Positions 41,903 to 51,186 of a stretch of DNA of 64,000 nt are shown here, one piece after another. The position numbers and the translations under genes were made by a program. Every line of letters starts with the position of its first letter. The first letter of the stretch is position 1. The stretch covers positions 124,001 to 188,000 of the forward strand of contig JAPVXR010000006.1 in the NCBI GenBank assembly GCA_027214385.1, read 5' to 3'. The notes beneath the pieces are model-generated. The model saw only the letters and a list, made by a program, of their open reading frames with translations, was not told the DNA's origin and did no database searches. Origin of the DNA: Cryomorphaceae bacterium 1068. GTDB lineage: Bacteria > Bacteroidota > Bacteroidia > Flavobacteriales_D > Cryomorphaceae.

Positions 41903-44005
41903 CTATTGATTGGCTTTGATTCTTTCCTCGAAATTATCCCAAAGCGTTGGCAAGAAAGAGCTGTCATGCATTTGGCGGAGTGCATCCAGAGGTGAGTCAA
42001 CGACTAAAGCGATTTCTTCGAAACGTTTGTAATCAATGCCTCGCTCTTCAAAGTTAGCGCGGATGGCGGCCATTTGCTCTTCGAAGATGTAGCCAAATTC
42101 ATCGAGCCATGCTTCAAACTCTTGATCGCTTAGCTTGGTAGTTTCAGCAAACGGCAGTGATGCACCGAGAGCTTTAGCAGTAGACGTTTCCGCTTCAGTA
42201 GTTGTATTTGCCGTTTTTTCAAAAGGAACATTTTCAGCCTCACCGGAAAGCATGGCCATGATTTGGGCCATTTGATCTTTCAGTTGTTCCATCTCATTTT
42301 CCAATGAGGAAACGCGATCTGATAAATCGTTCTTATTCAGGCCCAAGGCTACATTCACCAGAGCGGGAGCTTCGTTATCTGAGGACTCCCATGCTACTCC
42401 TATTATCTCATTGAAGCGTTGAGTAGGAAGATCAGTACCACTGACTGCAATAGCCATTCCGTCGTTATTACCCGAAGGTAAAATGTAATCGCCGGCCTCT
42501 ACTCTACCCACCACGCGGATGGGCACCTGACCGAGAAAAGCGATTTTCGCGAAACCATCTTCCTTTCCTTCGGGAGGCATATTTCCCAAAACAATGGGAT
42601 TGGTACTCACAGCGAGGTAATGATCTACGTCAGCAGTGCTTTTGGATACCTTACCGTTTTTGACGCCTACCACTTCTCCCGGACTCAGGCGCTCACTCTG
42701 GTTCTCTTTCTCCAACCACTCGGCATAGTCAGCACCTCCTGAGAGGAAAGCCACACCTACGTTGAGTTCATAATTAGCGGTGAGCTCTACCCACTGGGCT
42801 CCGAGCAGAGCCGTATTGGCTACCATTACCCCGGCTTCAAAGCCATCAAGCTGAAAACCACAAGCCACTCCCTCGGCAGCGACAAAAGCTTGCTCCAAAC
42901 CGCCCATGGTTACATCCCAAATAAACCGAAAGCTGGACTGCAATTGACCAAGTGTTTGCCCTTCAATTCTTCCTTTAATTACTCCCGACCCGTTAAAGAA
43001 GCTCATGAAATTCTTTGACTGGGACTCTCCTCCGTCTACCCGCACAGCTATACCTTGGGAGGCGCCTTGAACACGCAAGGGATATGAATTGTAACTGGTT
43101 TGTGCACCATCCAGATCAGCATTAATGGTTACCTGACCATTCAGTGCAGAAGCTGCATTGACGCTTATCGAGCTGTTCATCGTAGTACTCCCCTCAACAG
43201 TCAAGTTTCCCGTGAGCGCTGTAGGGCTTTCGTTGAGCACGGATACCGGGCCATTTAGCACAGTGGTATTGGCGACTTCGATGTCTTCAAACTCTACCTT
43301 ACCCGCAAAGCTTGCATCACCCAGAACATCCAGAGTCCCCGTAAGCAGAGTCGGTGACTCATTGTTCACATTCAGACCATTGTTGAGATTGGTCACATCG
43401 TCTACCTCTAATGTACCCGTTAATACGGTTGGCGCCATATTCGCAACGGTCAAATCACTGCCTAAGGTTGTTGTTCCTTCCACCTCTAAAGAGCCTGTGA
43501 GTCTGGTTGGAGCTCCATTTTCTACAATCAGGTCGGCATTGAGTGTTGAGACGCCGTCCACATCCAGTGTACCCGTAGCCGTAATGTTTCGGTGGAAGGC
43601 ATAAGGAAGAAACAGCAAGCCTTGTCGCGACAACTCTTCAAAACCATTGTTGTCGTATGCCACTTCTACCCCAAGATCTTTTGGAAGTCCGTCCCAATCT
43701 ATTTCCCTAAAGAGTTGATTGCTTTCGGCAGTCATATCTCCCTGACCGATAACTAGATTTACCATTCCATAAGCGTCGGTGGTGGCATCGTGTACCTCTT
43801 GGTAGAGCACATCGCCTGTGTTTTGGTAGATGGTAAAGCGCAATTGCACCTGACCATTGGAGAGGTAAAGCCCTTCAATATCGGAGCCCGGAAGCTCAAG
43901 CGGATTATTGTCAATAATCACGGCTTGGTAGCTCAAACCATCGGTTTGGGCATTTAGCGCAAGCGCGAAAAGAACAGTGAAGAAGGTAATTATCAGCTTT
44001 TTCAT
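41903..44005 (-). CDS. Secreted repeat protein with tail-fibre-like beta repeats
   Basis: A 700-residue protein with signal peptide MKKLIITFFTVLFALALNAQ. Residues about 145-285 contain at least four repeats of about 26 residues of the form (A/S)PTxLTGxLxVxxxTxLxxxLxVxN, like the beta-helical shafts of phage tail fibres and trimeric adhesins. A globular region follows, then a coiled coil (LSDRVSSLENEMEQLKDQ) and a helical C-terminus. The usual S74 chaperone peptidase motif is not seen, and no T9SS domain is present. Last gene of a three-gene operon (4-nt overlap with the barrel gene). Confidence 0.75.
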   Translation of the reverse strand: MKKLIITFFTVLFALALNAQTDGLSYQAVIIDNNPLELPGSDIEGLYLSNGQVQLRFTIYQNTGDVLYQEVHDATTDAYGMVNLVIGQGDMTAESNQLFREIDWDGLPKDLGVEVAYDNNGFEELSRQGLLFLPYAFHRNITATGTLDVDGVSTLNADLIVENGAPTRLTGSLEVEGTTTLGSDLTVANMAPTVLTGTLEVDDVTNLNNGLNVNNESPTLLTGTLDVLGDASFAGKVEFEDIEVANTTVLNGPVSVLNESPTALTGNLTVEGSTTMNSSISVNAASALNGQVTINADLDGAQTSYNSYPLRVQGASQGIAVRVDGGESQSKNFMSFFNGSGVIKGRIEGQTLGQLQSSFRFIWDVTMGGLEQAFVAAEGVACGFQLDGFEAGVMVANTALLGAQWVELTANYELNVGVAFLSGGADYAEWLEKENQSERLSPGEVVGVKNGKVSKSTADVDHYLAVSTNPIVLGNMPPEGKEDGFAKIAFLGQVPIRVVGRVEAGDYILPSGNNDGMAIAVSGTDLPTQRFNEIIGVAWESSDNEAPALVNVALGLNKNDLSDRVSSLENEMEQLKDQMAQIMAMLSGEAENVPFEKTANTTTEAETSTAKALGASLPFAETTKLSDQEFEAWLDEFGYIFEEQMAAIRANFEERGIDYKRFEEIALVVDSPLDALRQMHDSSFLPTLWDNFEERIKANQ

Positions 44006-44649
44006 TTGATCGATTTTGATTTGAGGCAGTAGGTACAGCGTTTGAAATTGAGCAAGATGCCCAAGCTTATAGTGCCAGTTCGATAGCGTAGCGTCTCATC
44101 GCTTTGGTTGAGCGGAAAGCCCATTCCATAATCGTAGCGCAAAGTGATCGCGAAGTTTTTATCGGCGCAGTAATTGGCTCCTAATCCCCCTTTGGCAAAG
44201 AGAAACGGAGAATCAAACTCTTCGGCACCTTTTAAGTCCTCAACGTCGTTGTTGATGGTTCGTGAGCCATTGAGCATAAATTGAGGTTCGACAGCCAAAC
44301 GAGCGAAAAAAGTGAAACCCGCTTTCTTAAAAAACTCTCCCTCCGCTCCCAAGTTGAGGCCGAGGTAATCTGTGCGGTAATTGTAAGCCAGATCAAAGAC
44401 CTCGTAGCTCCCGAAAGTTTCGTAACGATTGTAGGTCACAGAACCTACTGCAAAAATGCGATCGCTGAGTTGCATTCGGTAGCCAACGGCTGCAGCGAGG
44501 TTTGACTCAGGGTACTCGTTTTCTAAACTTTCTCCCGTCGAGGATTCATAATCGAATCGTGAAGAGACCCGACCGAGCTCAAAAAAGACTTGCTGCGCAG
44601 AGGCGAAGCCACTCAAGGTTATGCAAAGAATCAGTAGAGATTTCTTCAT
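44002..44649 (-). CDS. Outer-membrane beta-barrel protein (porin-like)
   Basis: A 215-residue protein with signal peptide (MKKSLLILCITLSGFASAQ) and alternating-residue strands with aromatic girdle positions (VGYRMQLSDRIFAVGSVTYN, YLGLNLGAEGEFF, GTISLGILLNFKR), as in OmpW/PorT-size barrels. It overlaps both neighbours by 4 nt, so it is translated with the T9SS cargo upstream and the repeat protein downstream. Confidence 0.75.
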   Translation of the reverse strand: MKKSLLILCITLSGFASAQQVFFELGRVSSRFDYESSTGESLENEYPESNLAAAVGYRMQLSDRIFAVGSVTYNRYETFGSYEVFDLAYNYRTDYLGLNLGAEGEFFKKAGFTFFARLAVEPQFMLNGSRTINNDVEDLKGAEEFDSPFLFAKGGLGANYCADKNFAITLRYDYGMGFPLNQSDETLRYRTGTISLGILLNFKRCTYCLKSKSIK

Positions 44650-45134
44650 AGTTTTTGAATTTTAGTAGCATATTGACCTCCATCGGTATCTACTTGGAGG
44701 ATGTAAAGGCCTTGGGCAAAACCTGATAAATCGAGCCGAATGATACCGTCCCTTCTTTTTTCAAAAGTTCTAAGGAGAGCACCGTCGGCAGAGAAAACCC
44801 TGATTTGCATCAGCCCTTCCCCGGCTTTGGTGAATTGTACTTGAATCGATTCGCTAAACGGATTAGGAAAGACTTCCAATTCTACTGCTTTGTTTTCGGC
44901 ACTGCGATATGTGAGAACAGCAGGCTGCAGAAACCCCTGTCGAAGAGTGATCTTATTAGATTTAAAATTTCCGATGACGCTTCCCTGACCAATGGACTGT
45001 TGAACCATTAGACCCGATGCTGAGCCGCTGGTGATAGCTCCTGAGTTGGTTAAGCAATCACGCTGAACTTGGGCTTGGCACGAAAGCCCGAAGAGAAGGC
45101 AGGATGAAACAAAAGCGAGTAAGAATTTTGGCAT
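44646..45134 (-). CDS. Small secreted protein with T9SS sorting domain
   Basis: A 162-residue protein: signal peptide (MPKFLLAFVSSCLLFGLSCQAQ), a short mature segment of about 60 residues (SGSASGLMVQQSIGQGSVIG), and a C-terminal Por sorting domain (VFPNPFSESIQVQF ... GLYILQVDTDGGQYATKI). First gene of the barrel/repeat-protein operon. It resembles T9SS proteins that begin with a QGSVIG-type beta motif; role unknown. Confidence 0.78.
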   Translation of the reverse strand: MPKFLLAFVSSCLLFGLSCQAQVQRDCLTNSGAITSGSASGLMVQQSIGQGSVIGNFKSNKITLRQGFLQPAVLTYRSAENKAVELEVFPNPFSESIQVQFTKAGEGLMQIRVFSADGALLRTFEKRRDGIIRLDLSGFAQGLYILQVDTDGGQYATKIQKL

Positions 45135-45339
45135 GGATCAAACCTAGCCTACAATTCTACCTCTCGCAAAAATACAGAGTGGACAAAAGGTGGACAGGAT
45201 TATAAACTACTGATTACCTGACCTATTCGCTCTCTATAGGTCGCAGTAGACCGCCCATTTATACTCAACATAATTGCAAACTCTCACAGCACTCGACCCG
45301 AAAGCAACGTCGAATTCTACTCTCATTCCACAATAAAAT

Positions 45340-45374
45340 GCCTAAGCCCCTTCTCGTTTGAAGGGGGCTTAGGC
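45340..45374. terminator. 11-bp hairpin in the gene-free stretch before the GEVED gene
   Basis: GCCTAAGCCCC (45340-45350) pairs perfectly with GGGGCTTAGGC (45364-45374). It lies about 205 bp upstream of the minus-strand operon's first gene and about 270 bp before the next plus-strand gene, so it is not placed as an obvious terminator of either. A second imperfect stem, CCACAC...GTGG, lies at about 45431-45451. The 45135-45647 stretch otherwise shows no gene. Confidence 0.5.
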
Positions 45375-45595
45375 TAACCAAATTCTTCTTATGAAGATGT
45401 ACTAAGTGAAAGGCGCAACGCAAAAAGCGACCCACACTCTTTTAAGATGTGGTGCGAAAATAGCGGCATTGATGAGTTTTAATCACTTCACGCAAAGCCT
45501 TAACAATAGCATATCAATCGGGAAGTATTGAGTTGAGGTTATGCTAACATTAAAAATTGCATTATTCAGAGTTTACGCTGAACAGTTCATCAAAC

Positions 45596-45631
45596 TTGGT
45601 AGACATTTCAATTCGGAATAGTGTACTTTTA
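45596..45631 (+). promoter_or_regulatory. Possible Bacteroidota promoter
   Basis: A TTG at 45596 and TACTTTTA at 45624-45631 resemble the -33/-7 elements, though the gap (25 bp) is longer than usual. The leader AACCAATCAAAATG follows and is similar to leaders before 16226 and 34504. Confidence 0.3.
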
Positions 45632-45647
45632 TACAAAACCAATCAAA

Positions 45648-46739
45648 ATGAAAAAACCTTTACTTGTTTTAGCTGCGTCTGTTCTATTTGGCAGCCAACT
45701 AGCCAATGCCCAGTCTTGTGCAGATGTATGTCCTGCCGTAGGCCTCAGTTCATCATTTGAATGGATTGCAGGAGTAGACATCGGACCTCTTTTTAATATT
45801 TCAGGAAACAATGACGGATACCAAGACTTTGGCGACGTCAGTGCCACGTTTGCTGCAGGTACTACTTATTCATACCAAGTAGGCGTAGGCTATGGAGACG
45901 GTCCTTTTTCCGAAACATTCTCTGCTTGGATGGACTTCAACCAAGACGGAGATTTCGAAGATCCGGGTGAGGAGATTTTCACCGATTTTGGGCAGTTCCA
46001 AGTATCGGGAAGTTTCTCAGTTCCATCTAATGCGGTAAATGGAAAAGTGAAGCTACGCATCGCGATGGGGTTTGCACAGGCCAACCTTTGCCAGAATGTT
46101 CCGGAAGGAGAGATAGAAGATTACTGTGTGAACATGGTTGGAGGAATTGATCCTCCCAACCCATGTGATGTAAGTGCACCTGTAACCGGATTGTCATCTA
46201 CCATCAACCCTAACAATGTCCAATTGACTTGGGATCCTGTTCCAAATTCTGTAGGATGCCGTGTTCAAGGTGGACTCTTTGGAAGCTTTAACGTGAATAA
46301 GAACCTCATTGGAAACGAAGTAAGTTCACTTACTGTTCCACTTGCCAACCTAAGCCCAGGTACATACAACTGGAGGGTTACATGCGCCTGTGAACTTCCC
46401 CCCAACTTGACATTAACTCCTTTCTCAGCTGAAGCATTTTTTACCATTGAAGCAGGAATTGAAGTTCTCGGCAGTCAGACCCTTTCGCAAGAAATGAGCC
46501 TAAGCCCCAATCCTGCCGCAAGCAATTTAAACGTGGCAGTGACTTCAGAGAGCGATGCAGCCGAACAAATCATAGTAACCGATCTGCTAGGAAGAACGGT
46601 AATGCAAGAAAATGTAAACGTGATCGAAGGGATGAATAACTTTAACCTCGACGTAAGTTCGTTGACCACGGGCACCTACATCTTGATCCTTCGCGATGGA
46701 AACCAACAGATGACTTCCATGCGCTTTATCAGAGAGTAA
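45648..46739 (+). CDS. GEVED-domain secreted protein with T9SS sorting domain
   Basis: About 363 residues from the ATG at 45648, which opens the signal peptide MKKPLLVLAASVLFGSQLAN. A GEVED domain (AWMDFNQDGDFEDPGEEIF ... VPEGEIEDYCV) occupies about 60-160, an fn3-like domain about 175-265, and a Por sorting domain the end (LSPNPAASNLNVAV ... TGTYILILRDGNQQMTSMRF). Exported by type IX secretion. Single gene followed by its own terminator. Confidence 0.85.
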   Translation: MKKPLLVLAASVLFGSQLANAQSCADVCPAVGLSSSFEWIAGVDIGPLFNISGNNDGYQDFGDVSATFAAGTTYSYQVGVGYGDGPFSETFSAWMDFNQDGDFEDPGEEIFTDFGQFQVSGSFSVPSNAVNGKVKLRIAMGFAQANLCQNVPEGEIEDYCVNMVGGIDPPNPCDVSAPVTGLSSTINPNNVQLTWDPVPNSVGCRVQGGLFGSFNVNKNLIGNEVSSLTVPLANLSPGTYNWRVTCACELPPNLTLTPFSAEAFFTIEAGIEVLGSQTLSQEMSLSPNPAASNLNVAVTSESDAAEQIIVTDLLGRTVMQENVNVIEGMNNFNLDVSSLTTGTYILILRDGNQQMTSMRFIRE

Positions 46740-46758
46740 AGGAACTGATTTAAACCCG

Positions 46759-46790
46759 AATCCCCCGTGCTGCGAAGTCGGGGGATTTTT
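46759..46790 (+). terminator. Rho-independent terminator after the GEVED gene
   Basis: AATCCCCCG (46759-46767) pairs with CGGGGGATT (46779-46787) and runs into a T-run, 20 nt beyond the stop. Confidence 0.9.
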
Positions 46791-46852
46791 AATGTTTTGG
46801 AGATACCGAGGTCGCAAAATCCAGAATAGTGCGACTCGGTAAAATGGAATTG

Positions 46853-47671
46853 TTATGTCTTCACGTAAAGCGGAGCCACCTCTTTTACCCTCTTCGCTTT
46901 GACCTCTCGAAAGAAGAACTTCCGAATACCGATGAAAACGAAAACCATCGCGGTATAGCCGAAGAAGAAAGGCAGAATAAAGGCTTCCAATCCCGTGACC
47001 AACATCACGGCTATGACCAGGAGCTGAAATCCCAAACCGAACGTAGATAGGATGGTCATAAACCATTTTGGTAATGCAATACCCTTTTCTGCATGGGGAT
47101 CCAACGCGTATATGGTCTTATCAAATGCGCCATAGAGCAGTTTGTACAAAGCAAAAAGAACATTGACATGCTGCTGTTTTTCGCCTTTTAAGGCAATGGG
47201 CGTCTTGGTCTCAAACACGCGACTGGTAGTATCGCCATCAAATTTATTTCTCAATATCACATAGTAGTAATTGTAGAGCGTACCCTGCAATTGCAAACCA
47301 ATGAATGCCCCAACAGCTATCCATATTTTGGTATCGGTGGTGTGCCAAATCGTAATGAAAATGAGGGCGTTCAAAAGGATATCAGCTACAGAATCGAGAT
47401 AGCGCCCTGTATATGAAGGCTTTTTCTTTACCCTTGCCAACTCCCCATCGGCGGCATCGAGGATGGACTTGAAGATTAGAAAGAAAGCAGCTGGCCAATA
47501 ATACCCCTGGAGTATACAGTAGATAGCCAAAAGGCCTGAGATGATAAACCAGAGAGTGACGTGAATAGGCGTGAAAGAAGTGTTCTTTAATCCGTTTGCG
47601 ATCAGTTTCGCTACAGGTCTTCCATAGTCTGAAAGATCAGTGAATTTATGCGCTTTGGGTAATTTGGACAT
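46853..47671 (-). CDS. CDP-alcohol phosphatidyltransferase
   Basis: A 272-residue integral membrane enzyme with the complete family motif: D75-G-x-x-A79-R80, eight residues, G89, D93, D97. Several TM helices follow. Enzymes of this family join a CDP-activated lipid to an alcohol (serine, glycerol phosphate, inositol and others); the acceptor cannot be told from the motif. Single gene on the minus strand. Confidence 0.9.
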   Translation of the reverse strand: MSKLPKAHKFTDLSDYGRPVAKLIANGLKNTSFTPIHVTLWFIISGLLAIYCILQGYYWPAAFFLIFKSILDAADGELARVKKKPSYTGRYLDSVADILLNALIFITIWHTTDTKIWIAVGAFIGLQLQGTLYNYYYVILRNKFDGDTTSRVFETKTPIALKGEKQQHVNVLFALYKLLYGAFDKTIYALDPHAEKGIALPKWFMTILSTFGLGFQLLVIAVMLVTGLEAFILPFFFGYTAMVFVFIGIRKFFFREVKAKRVKEVAPLYVKT

Positions 47672-47878
47672 GTACTAGCATAGCAACCGTATTGTGGAAT
47701 ATACCAAATAGTAAGGCGACGAAGGTACGCTTAAATCGAATGATGTGATTTGATCTCTCGATGCTACTCCACAATCGGATGAAGCCTATTCAGGATTTTC
47801 AGTTTATGGATGGGTAGGAAAGCACTATCAATTTAAGAGAAGACGGCAAAGAATCTTGCACCTCCGCAATAATATCTA

Positions 47879-48412
47879 CTACTCACACATCGATTGAGTT
47901 TGCTTGTTTTTCCATTGTATCCAGTACTCCTGCAATCCCTCGCTTGTGGTTTTCAGATCGCTGATATCCAGTTCGTGATTGTCCATCAAAACGCCACTGA
48001 GCTGCTTCTTTCTGGCTTCCAATGCAGGTGCATGATTCCATCCGCCCACATGATCAAATGATGTATATGCTTCACAGTCGGTACCCACACGTTTGAAAGG
48101 AATTTTCAGATAGTAGATCACATTTCCGCTTCCCATACCCTTTGTGGTCATTTCGATCTGGTCGAAGTCTACTTTCGAATACTCTCCCGCTTTAAATAGC
48201 TCCTTCAGCTTGACGCCAACCGCTGCTGACATCTTGTTAGAGAATTGATGGGCTACGTCTGAGCCATTGATAAATTCAGCTCCTTTATACTGCCCGTAGC
48301 ATTCGCTATTGGAGCATTCGATTTCATCATTGTTATTCATGAAGCTGCTGAAGCACAGGAAGAACAGCAGAGCTGAAATAAAAATTGTCAAATGCTTCAC
48401 CATTGAATTCAT
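47879..48412 (-). CDS. Hypothetical exported protein
   Basis: A 177-residue protein with a signal-like hydrophobic N-terminus (MVKHLTIFISALLFFLCFSS, starting at the second Met) and four cysteines (C33, C38, a central DCEAY and a C-terminal MCE). No lipobox is clear and no family is recognised. It lies alone between two non-coding gaps. Confidence 0.6.
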   Translation of the reverse strand: MNSMVKHLTIFISALLFFLCFSSFMNNNDEIECSNSECYGQYKGAEFINGSDVAHQFSNKMSAAVGVKLKELFKAGEYSKVDFDQIEMTTKGMGSGNVIYYLKIPFKRVGTDCEAYTSFDHVGGWNHAPALEARKKQLSGVLMDNHELDISDLKTTSEGLQEYWIQWKNKQTQSMCE

Positions 48413-48617
48413 CCGTTGCTAGTAATATAAACCACATAAAATGGTATTCCACCAAAACTAATGGAAACTATTCAAGATTGCCTCAAATTCCTGAGTGTAC
48501 ATGATTCTGTAAAAACGACGTATATTTTCTGTAGAATACTATTTATAAGGACATTAATTTTATTCGTTCGAATCGTATTAGGCACAAAATTTCTATCTTT
48601 AAAAAAATGCCTTTCCA

Positions 48618-49505
48618 ATGAGACAATGCTACACACTTCTCTTTATTTTCCTCTGCTTTGAACTAAGCGCGCAAGAAACCATCATTTATCAACCCGGACC
48701 TGAAGATGGTAAGGACGCCTTTATCTACACGTTGGAGCCTGAGTTAAATGTCGGCGATCATCAAAATTTCATGGCGTCAGCTTGGACGAATGGCCTAACC
48801 CCTCTTGCAGTCAGGTGCCTTATTGATGTGATTCCTCCCGATCTACCACCTGATGTGAATATTCTGGAAGCCAAGCTCTCATTGTACTCCTACGACTCCT
48901 CTTCGAACGGACCACACTCTACTCTTTCAGGATCCAACAATGCCGTATTGAGAAAAATCATCGAACCATGGGAAGAAGAAACCGTGACGTGGGCTAACAG
49001 ACCTGCAATGACCACCATAAATCAGGTGCAATTGCCTGCCTCTACAGCGGCTATTCAAGACTACCTCGACATAGATATTACCATACTGGTACAAGAAATG
49101 ATTGACAACCCTGAAACGGGACATGGGCTTATGATCAAATTGGCAACCGAACAGCCCTACAGAGCGATGGTATTTGGCTCAAGCGATAACGATAATCCTG
49201 AGCTCTGGCCAAAAATTGAAATTACTTATGAAACTACTCTTTCATCGGATTGGGGTGAGTCTGAATCTGAGCTTACCCTCTTTCCAAACCCAACATCAGA
49301 AATAGTTCGAGTGCAAGGAAAGGAATTGAATGGTAGCGAATTGCGTATATACGATCTAAATGGCCGACTTATAGAGAGCTACAAACAATTATCTGATGAG
49401 CTACTCGAAATAAATGTTGCTCACCTTGCAAACGGATCATATGTGGTTCAGCTTGTTAATTCAACGGGGATCTCATCCAATCACACATTGGTTATAGCCA
49501 GATAA
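48618..49505 (+). CDS. DNRLRE-domain secreted protein with T9SS sorting domain
   Basis: A 295-residue protein with signal peptide (MRQCYTLLFIFLCFELSAQ), a DNRLRE domain at about 30-200 (DAFIYTLEPELNVGDHQNFM ... EPWEEETVTWANRP ... ELWPKIEITYE), and a C-terminal Por sorting domain (LFPNPTSEIVRVQ ... ANGSYVVQLVN). DNRLRE domains occur in surface carbohydrate-active and adhesion proteins. Type IX exported. Confidence 0.83.
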   Translation: MRQCYTLLFIFLCFELSAQETIIYQPGPEDGKDAFIYTLEPELNVGDHQNFMASAWTNGLTPLAVRCLIDVIPPDLPPDVNILEAKLSLYSYDSSSNGPHSTLSGSNNAVLRKIIEPWEEETVTWANRPAMTTINQVQLPASTAAIQDYLDIDITILVQEMIDNPETGHGLMIKLATEQPYRAMVFGSSDNDNPELWPKIEITYETTLSSDWGESESELTLFPNPTSEIVRVQGKELNGSELRIYDLNGRLIESYKQLSDELLEINVAHLANGSYVVQLVNSTGISSNHTLVIAR

Positions 49506-49525
49506 AGCAAGGCTGGCCAGGCAAG

Positions 49526-49672
49526 TTATTCTCTGGTTTTTGAATCTTCCTTCTTTTCGTCTTCGTCATGAGACGATTCGTTCTTGAGTTGTTTCCACTT
49601 GACAAACAGGCGCACCCCTAATCTGGCAAACAGAATGATCGCAAAAACCAAAATAATGTTGAAACCTGTCAT
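49526..49672 (-). CDS. 48-aa single-pass membrane protein
   Basis: A short frame (ATG at 49670-49672, TAA at 49526-49528) encoding MTGFNIILVFAIILFARLG followed by a basic stretch and an acidic KEDSKTRE-type tail. One membrane helix (residues 4-17), positive-inside rule fits a cytoplasmic C-terminus. Similar tiny membrane proteins are common in Bacteroidota; function unknown. It lies just downstream of the sulfotransferase gene in the same orientation (about 87 nt). Confidence 0.55.
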   Translation of the reverse strand: MTGFNIILVFAIILFARLGVRLFVKWKQLKNESSHDEDEKKEDSKTRE

Positions 49673-49759
49673 TTGCTTTGTCGTTTGTCCGTTTGCCTAG
49701 ATCAGCATATGCTTTACCATACCAAGTACATTCATTAAACCAAAGAGTGTAAACTCTAA

Positions 49760-50383
49760 TTAGCTCCCGGCTTTTACCAATTCCCAAAACTCCTCGCGGT
49801 TATTCGAGTGCGGAAAGGATTCATTCGGAACGGGCTTATCCAGAAATTGGCAGAGTGGCTCCCACCCTTCCTTCACTTGAAATATCAGCAACTGATCAGC
49901 GGGAATTGCTTCCCTTACCGCTTTGCCATGAGCAATAAATCCTGCGATTAATCCTTCACGGTCTAATCCATCAGGAAATCCCGTTTTGGTGGTGACCTTG
50001 TTCACCATATTCAACCATTCGTGCATCTTTTCAGGTGCGTCAGCTCTGCCTTCCAGCAATTTATAAATGGTTGAACCAAAACTATCGGCCCAAGATTTAG
50101 GGCTTCGCTCCGTCAATATAAATTTTGCATTTGGGTACTCCTTGATCAACTCACGGTAAAACCCTGCCGTTGGCCAATCTACCGCGCTATTGAATCCATT
50201 GTAAATGGCCTCCCAATCCGCCTTTCCATTTAAGGCCTCCGACCAGCGAGATACCTGCACCTCCATATTTTTAAGCACCTCTTCCATGTGGTGACAAGGA
50301 CCATATCCGAGTTGATTAATCGCCATTCTGAGTGAGTAAGTACCGGTACGACCAACACCCACTCCGATAATATCAATTGCCAT
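49760..50383 (-). CDS. Sulfotransferase-family protein
   Basis: A 207-residue protein of the sulfotransfer_4 type. The 5'-phosphosulfate loop is GVGRTGTYSLRMAINQLG near the N-terminus and the 3'-phosphate region is KFILTERSPKSWADSF. PAPS-dependent sulfation of a small molecule or lipid is the expected activity; the acceptor is not known. No signal peptide. Confidence 0.82.
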   Translation of the reverse strand: MAIDIIGVGVGRTGTYSLRMAINQLGYGPCHHMEEVLKNMEVQVSRWSEALNGKADWEAIYNGFNSAVDWPTAGFYRELIKEYPNAKFILTERSPKSWADSFGSTIYKLLEGRADAPEKMHEWLNMVNKVTTKTGFPDGLDREGLIAGFIAHGKAVREAIPADQLLIFQVKEGWEPLCQFLDKPVPNESFPHSNNREEFWELVKAGS

Positions 50384-50593
50384 AAGTTTATTATTACGTT
50401 TTAGTTGTAAGGTTAGACCAAACGGAGGTTCATGAAATTTACCCCTGCTGGTTCATGCTTAGCGCGAATAAGGTATGCAAAATAGAAAGGCTGTTTAAGA
50501 AACAGCACATCTTCGAGCCCAACCAACTTATTCTTAACTTAGTGAAGCTACTCGAACGAAAAGACGTCAAAGTCTTTTGCATTAAGCCTTCTT

Positions 50594-51067
50594 ATGAAAA
50601 ACCTATTTCTATTCCTGACGGCCATAGGGATATTCATTTCCTGTGATAAAGATGATGACAATTATTGTAGCTCTGCCAGCGATCCGGACTACTTGGTTTT
50701 TGGCCATTTCTATGGGGAGTGTTTTGGTGAGACATGTGTCGAAACCTTTAAGCTCACCGACACCAAATTGTATGAAGATACCATCGATGACTACTCCGGT
50801 CAGGATTTAGCCTTCATCGAATTGCCAAACGAGAAATTTGAACTAACCAATGACTTGGATGACTTTTTCCCCTTGCAACTGCTCGGTGAAAGCGAGACCG
50901 TTTTCGGTTGCCCCGACTGTGCTGACGGTGGCGGACTGTTTATCCAACACTCTGTCAATGGCAATCTACAGAGCTGGAGGATAGATCAGGAAAAAAACAA
51001 TGTTCCAAGCTATCTCCACGATTTTATGGACGAGGTGAATGAGAGGATTGAGCTGATTAATAATTGA
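50594..51067 (+). CDS. Small putative lipoprotein
   Basis: A 157-residue protein with a lipoprotein-type start: MKNLFLFLTAIGIFISC, lipid-anchored at C17, followed by acidic DKDDDN. The mature part has six further cysteines, including CFGETC and CPDC pairs. No family recognised. Confidence 0.65.
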   Translation: MKNLFLFLTAIGIFISCDKDDDNYCSSASDPDYLVFGHFYGECFGETCVETFKLTDTKLYEDTIDDYSGQDLAFIELPNEKFELTNDLDDFFPLQLLGESETVFGCPDCADGGGLFIQHSVNGNLQSWRIDQEKNNVPSYLHDFMDEVNERIELINN

Positions 51068-51186
51068 TACTAAACATAGCCCATGGCTTAAGGGCATTTT
51101 CTATGGTGCATACACGTCTGTTCGCAATGGTTTCAACCATTTCTCTCCATGGCATTTCTCCCAACGATGCCTATTGATGCAAAGTG

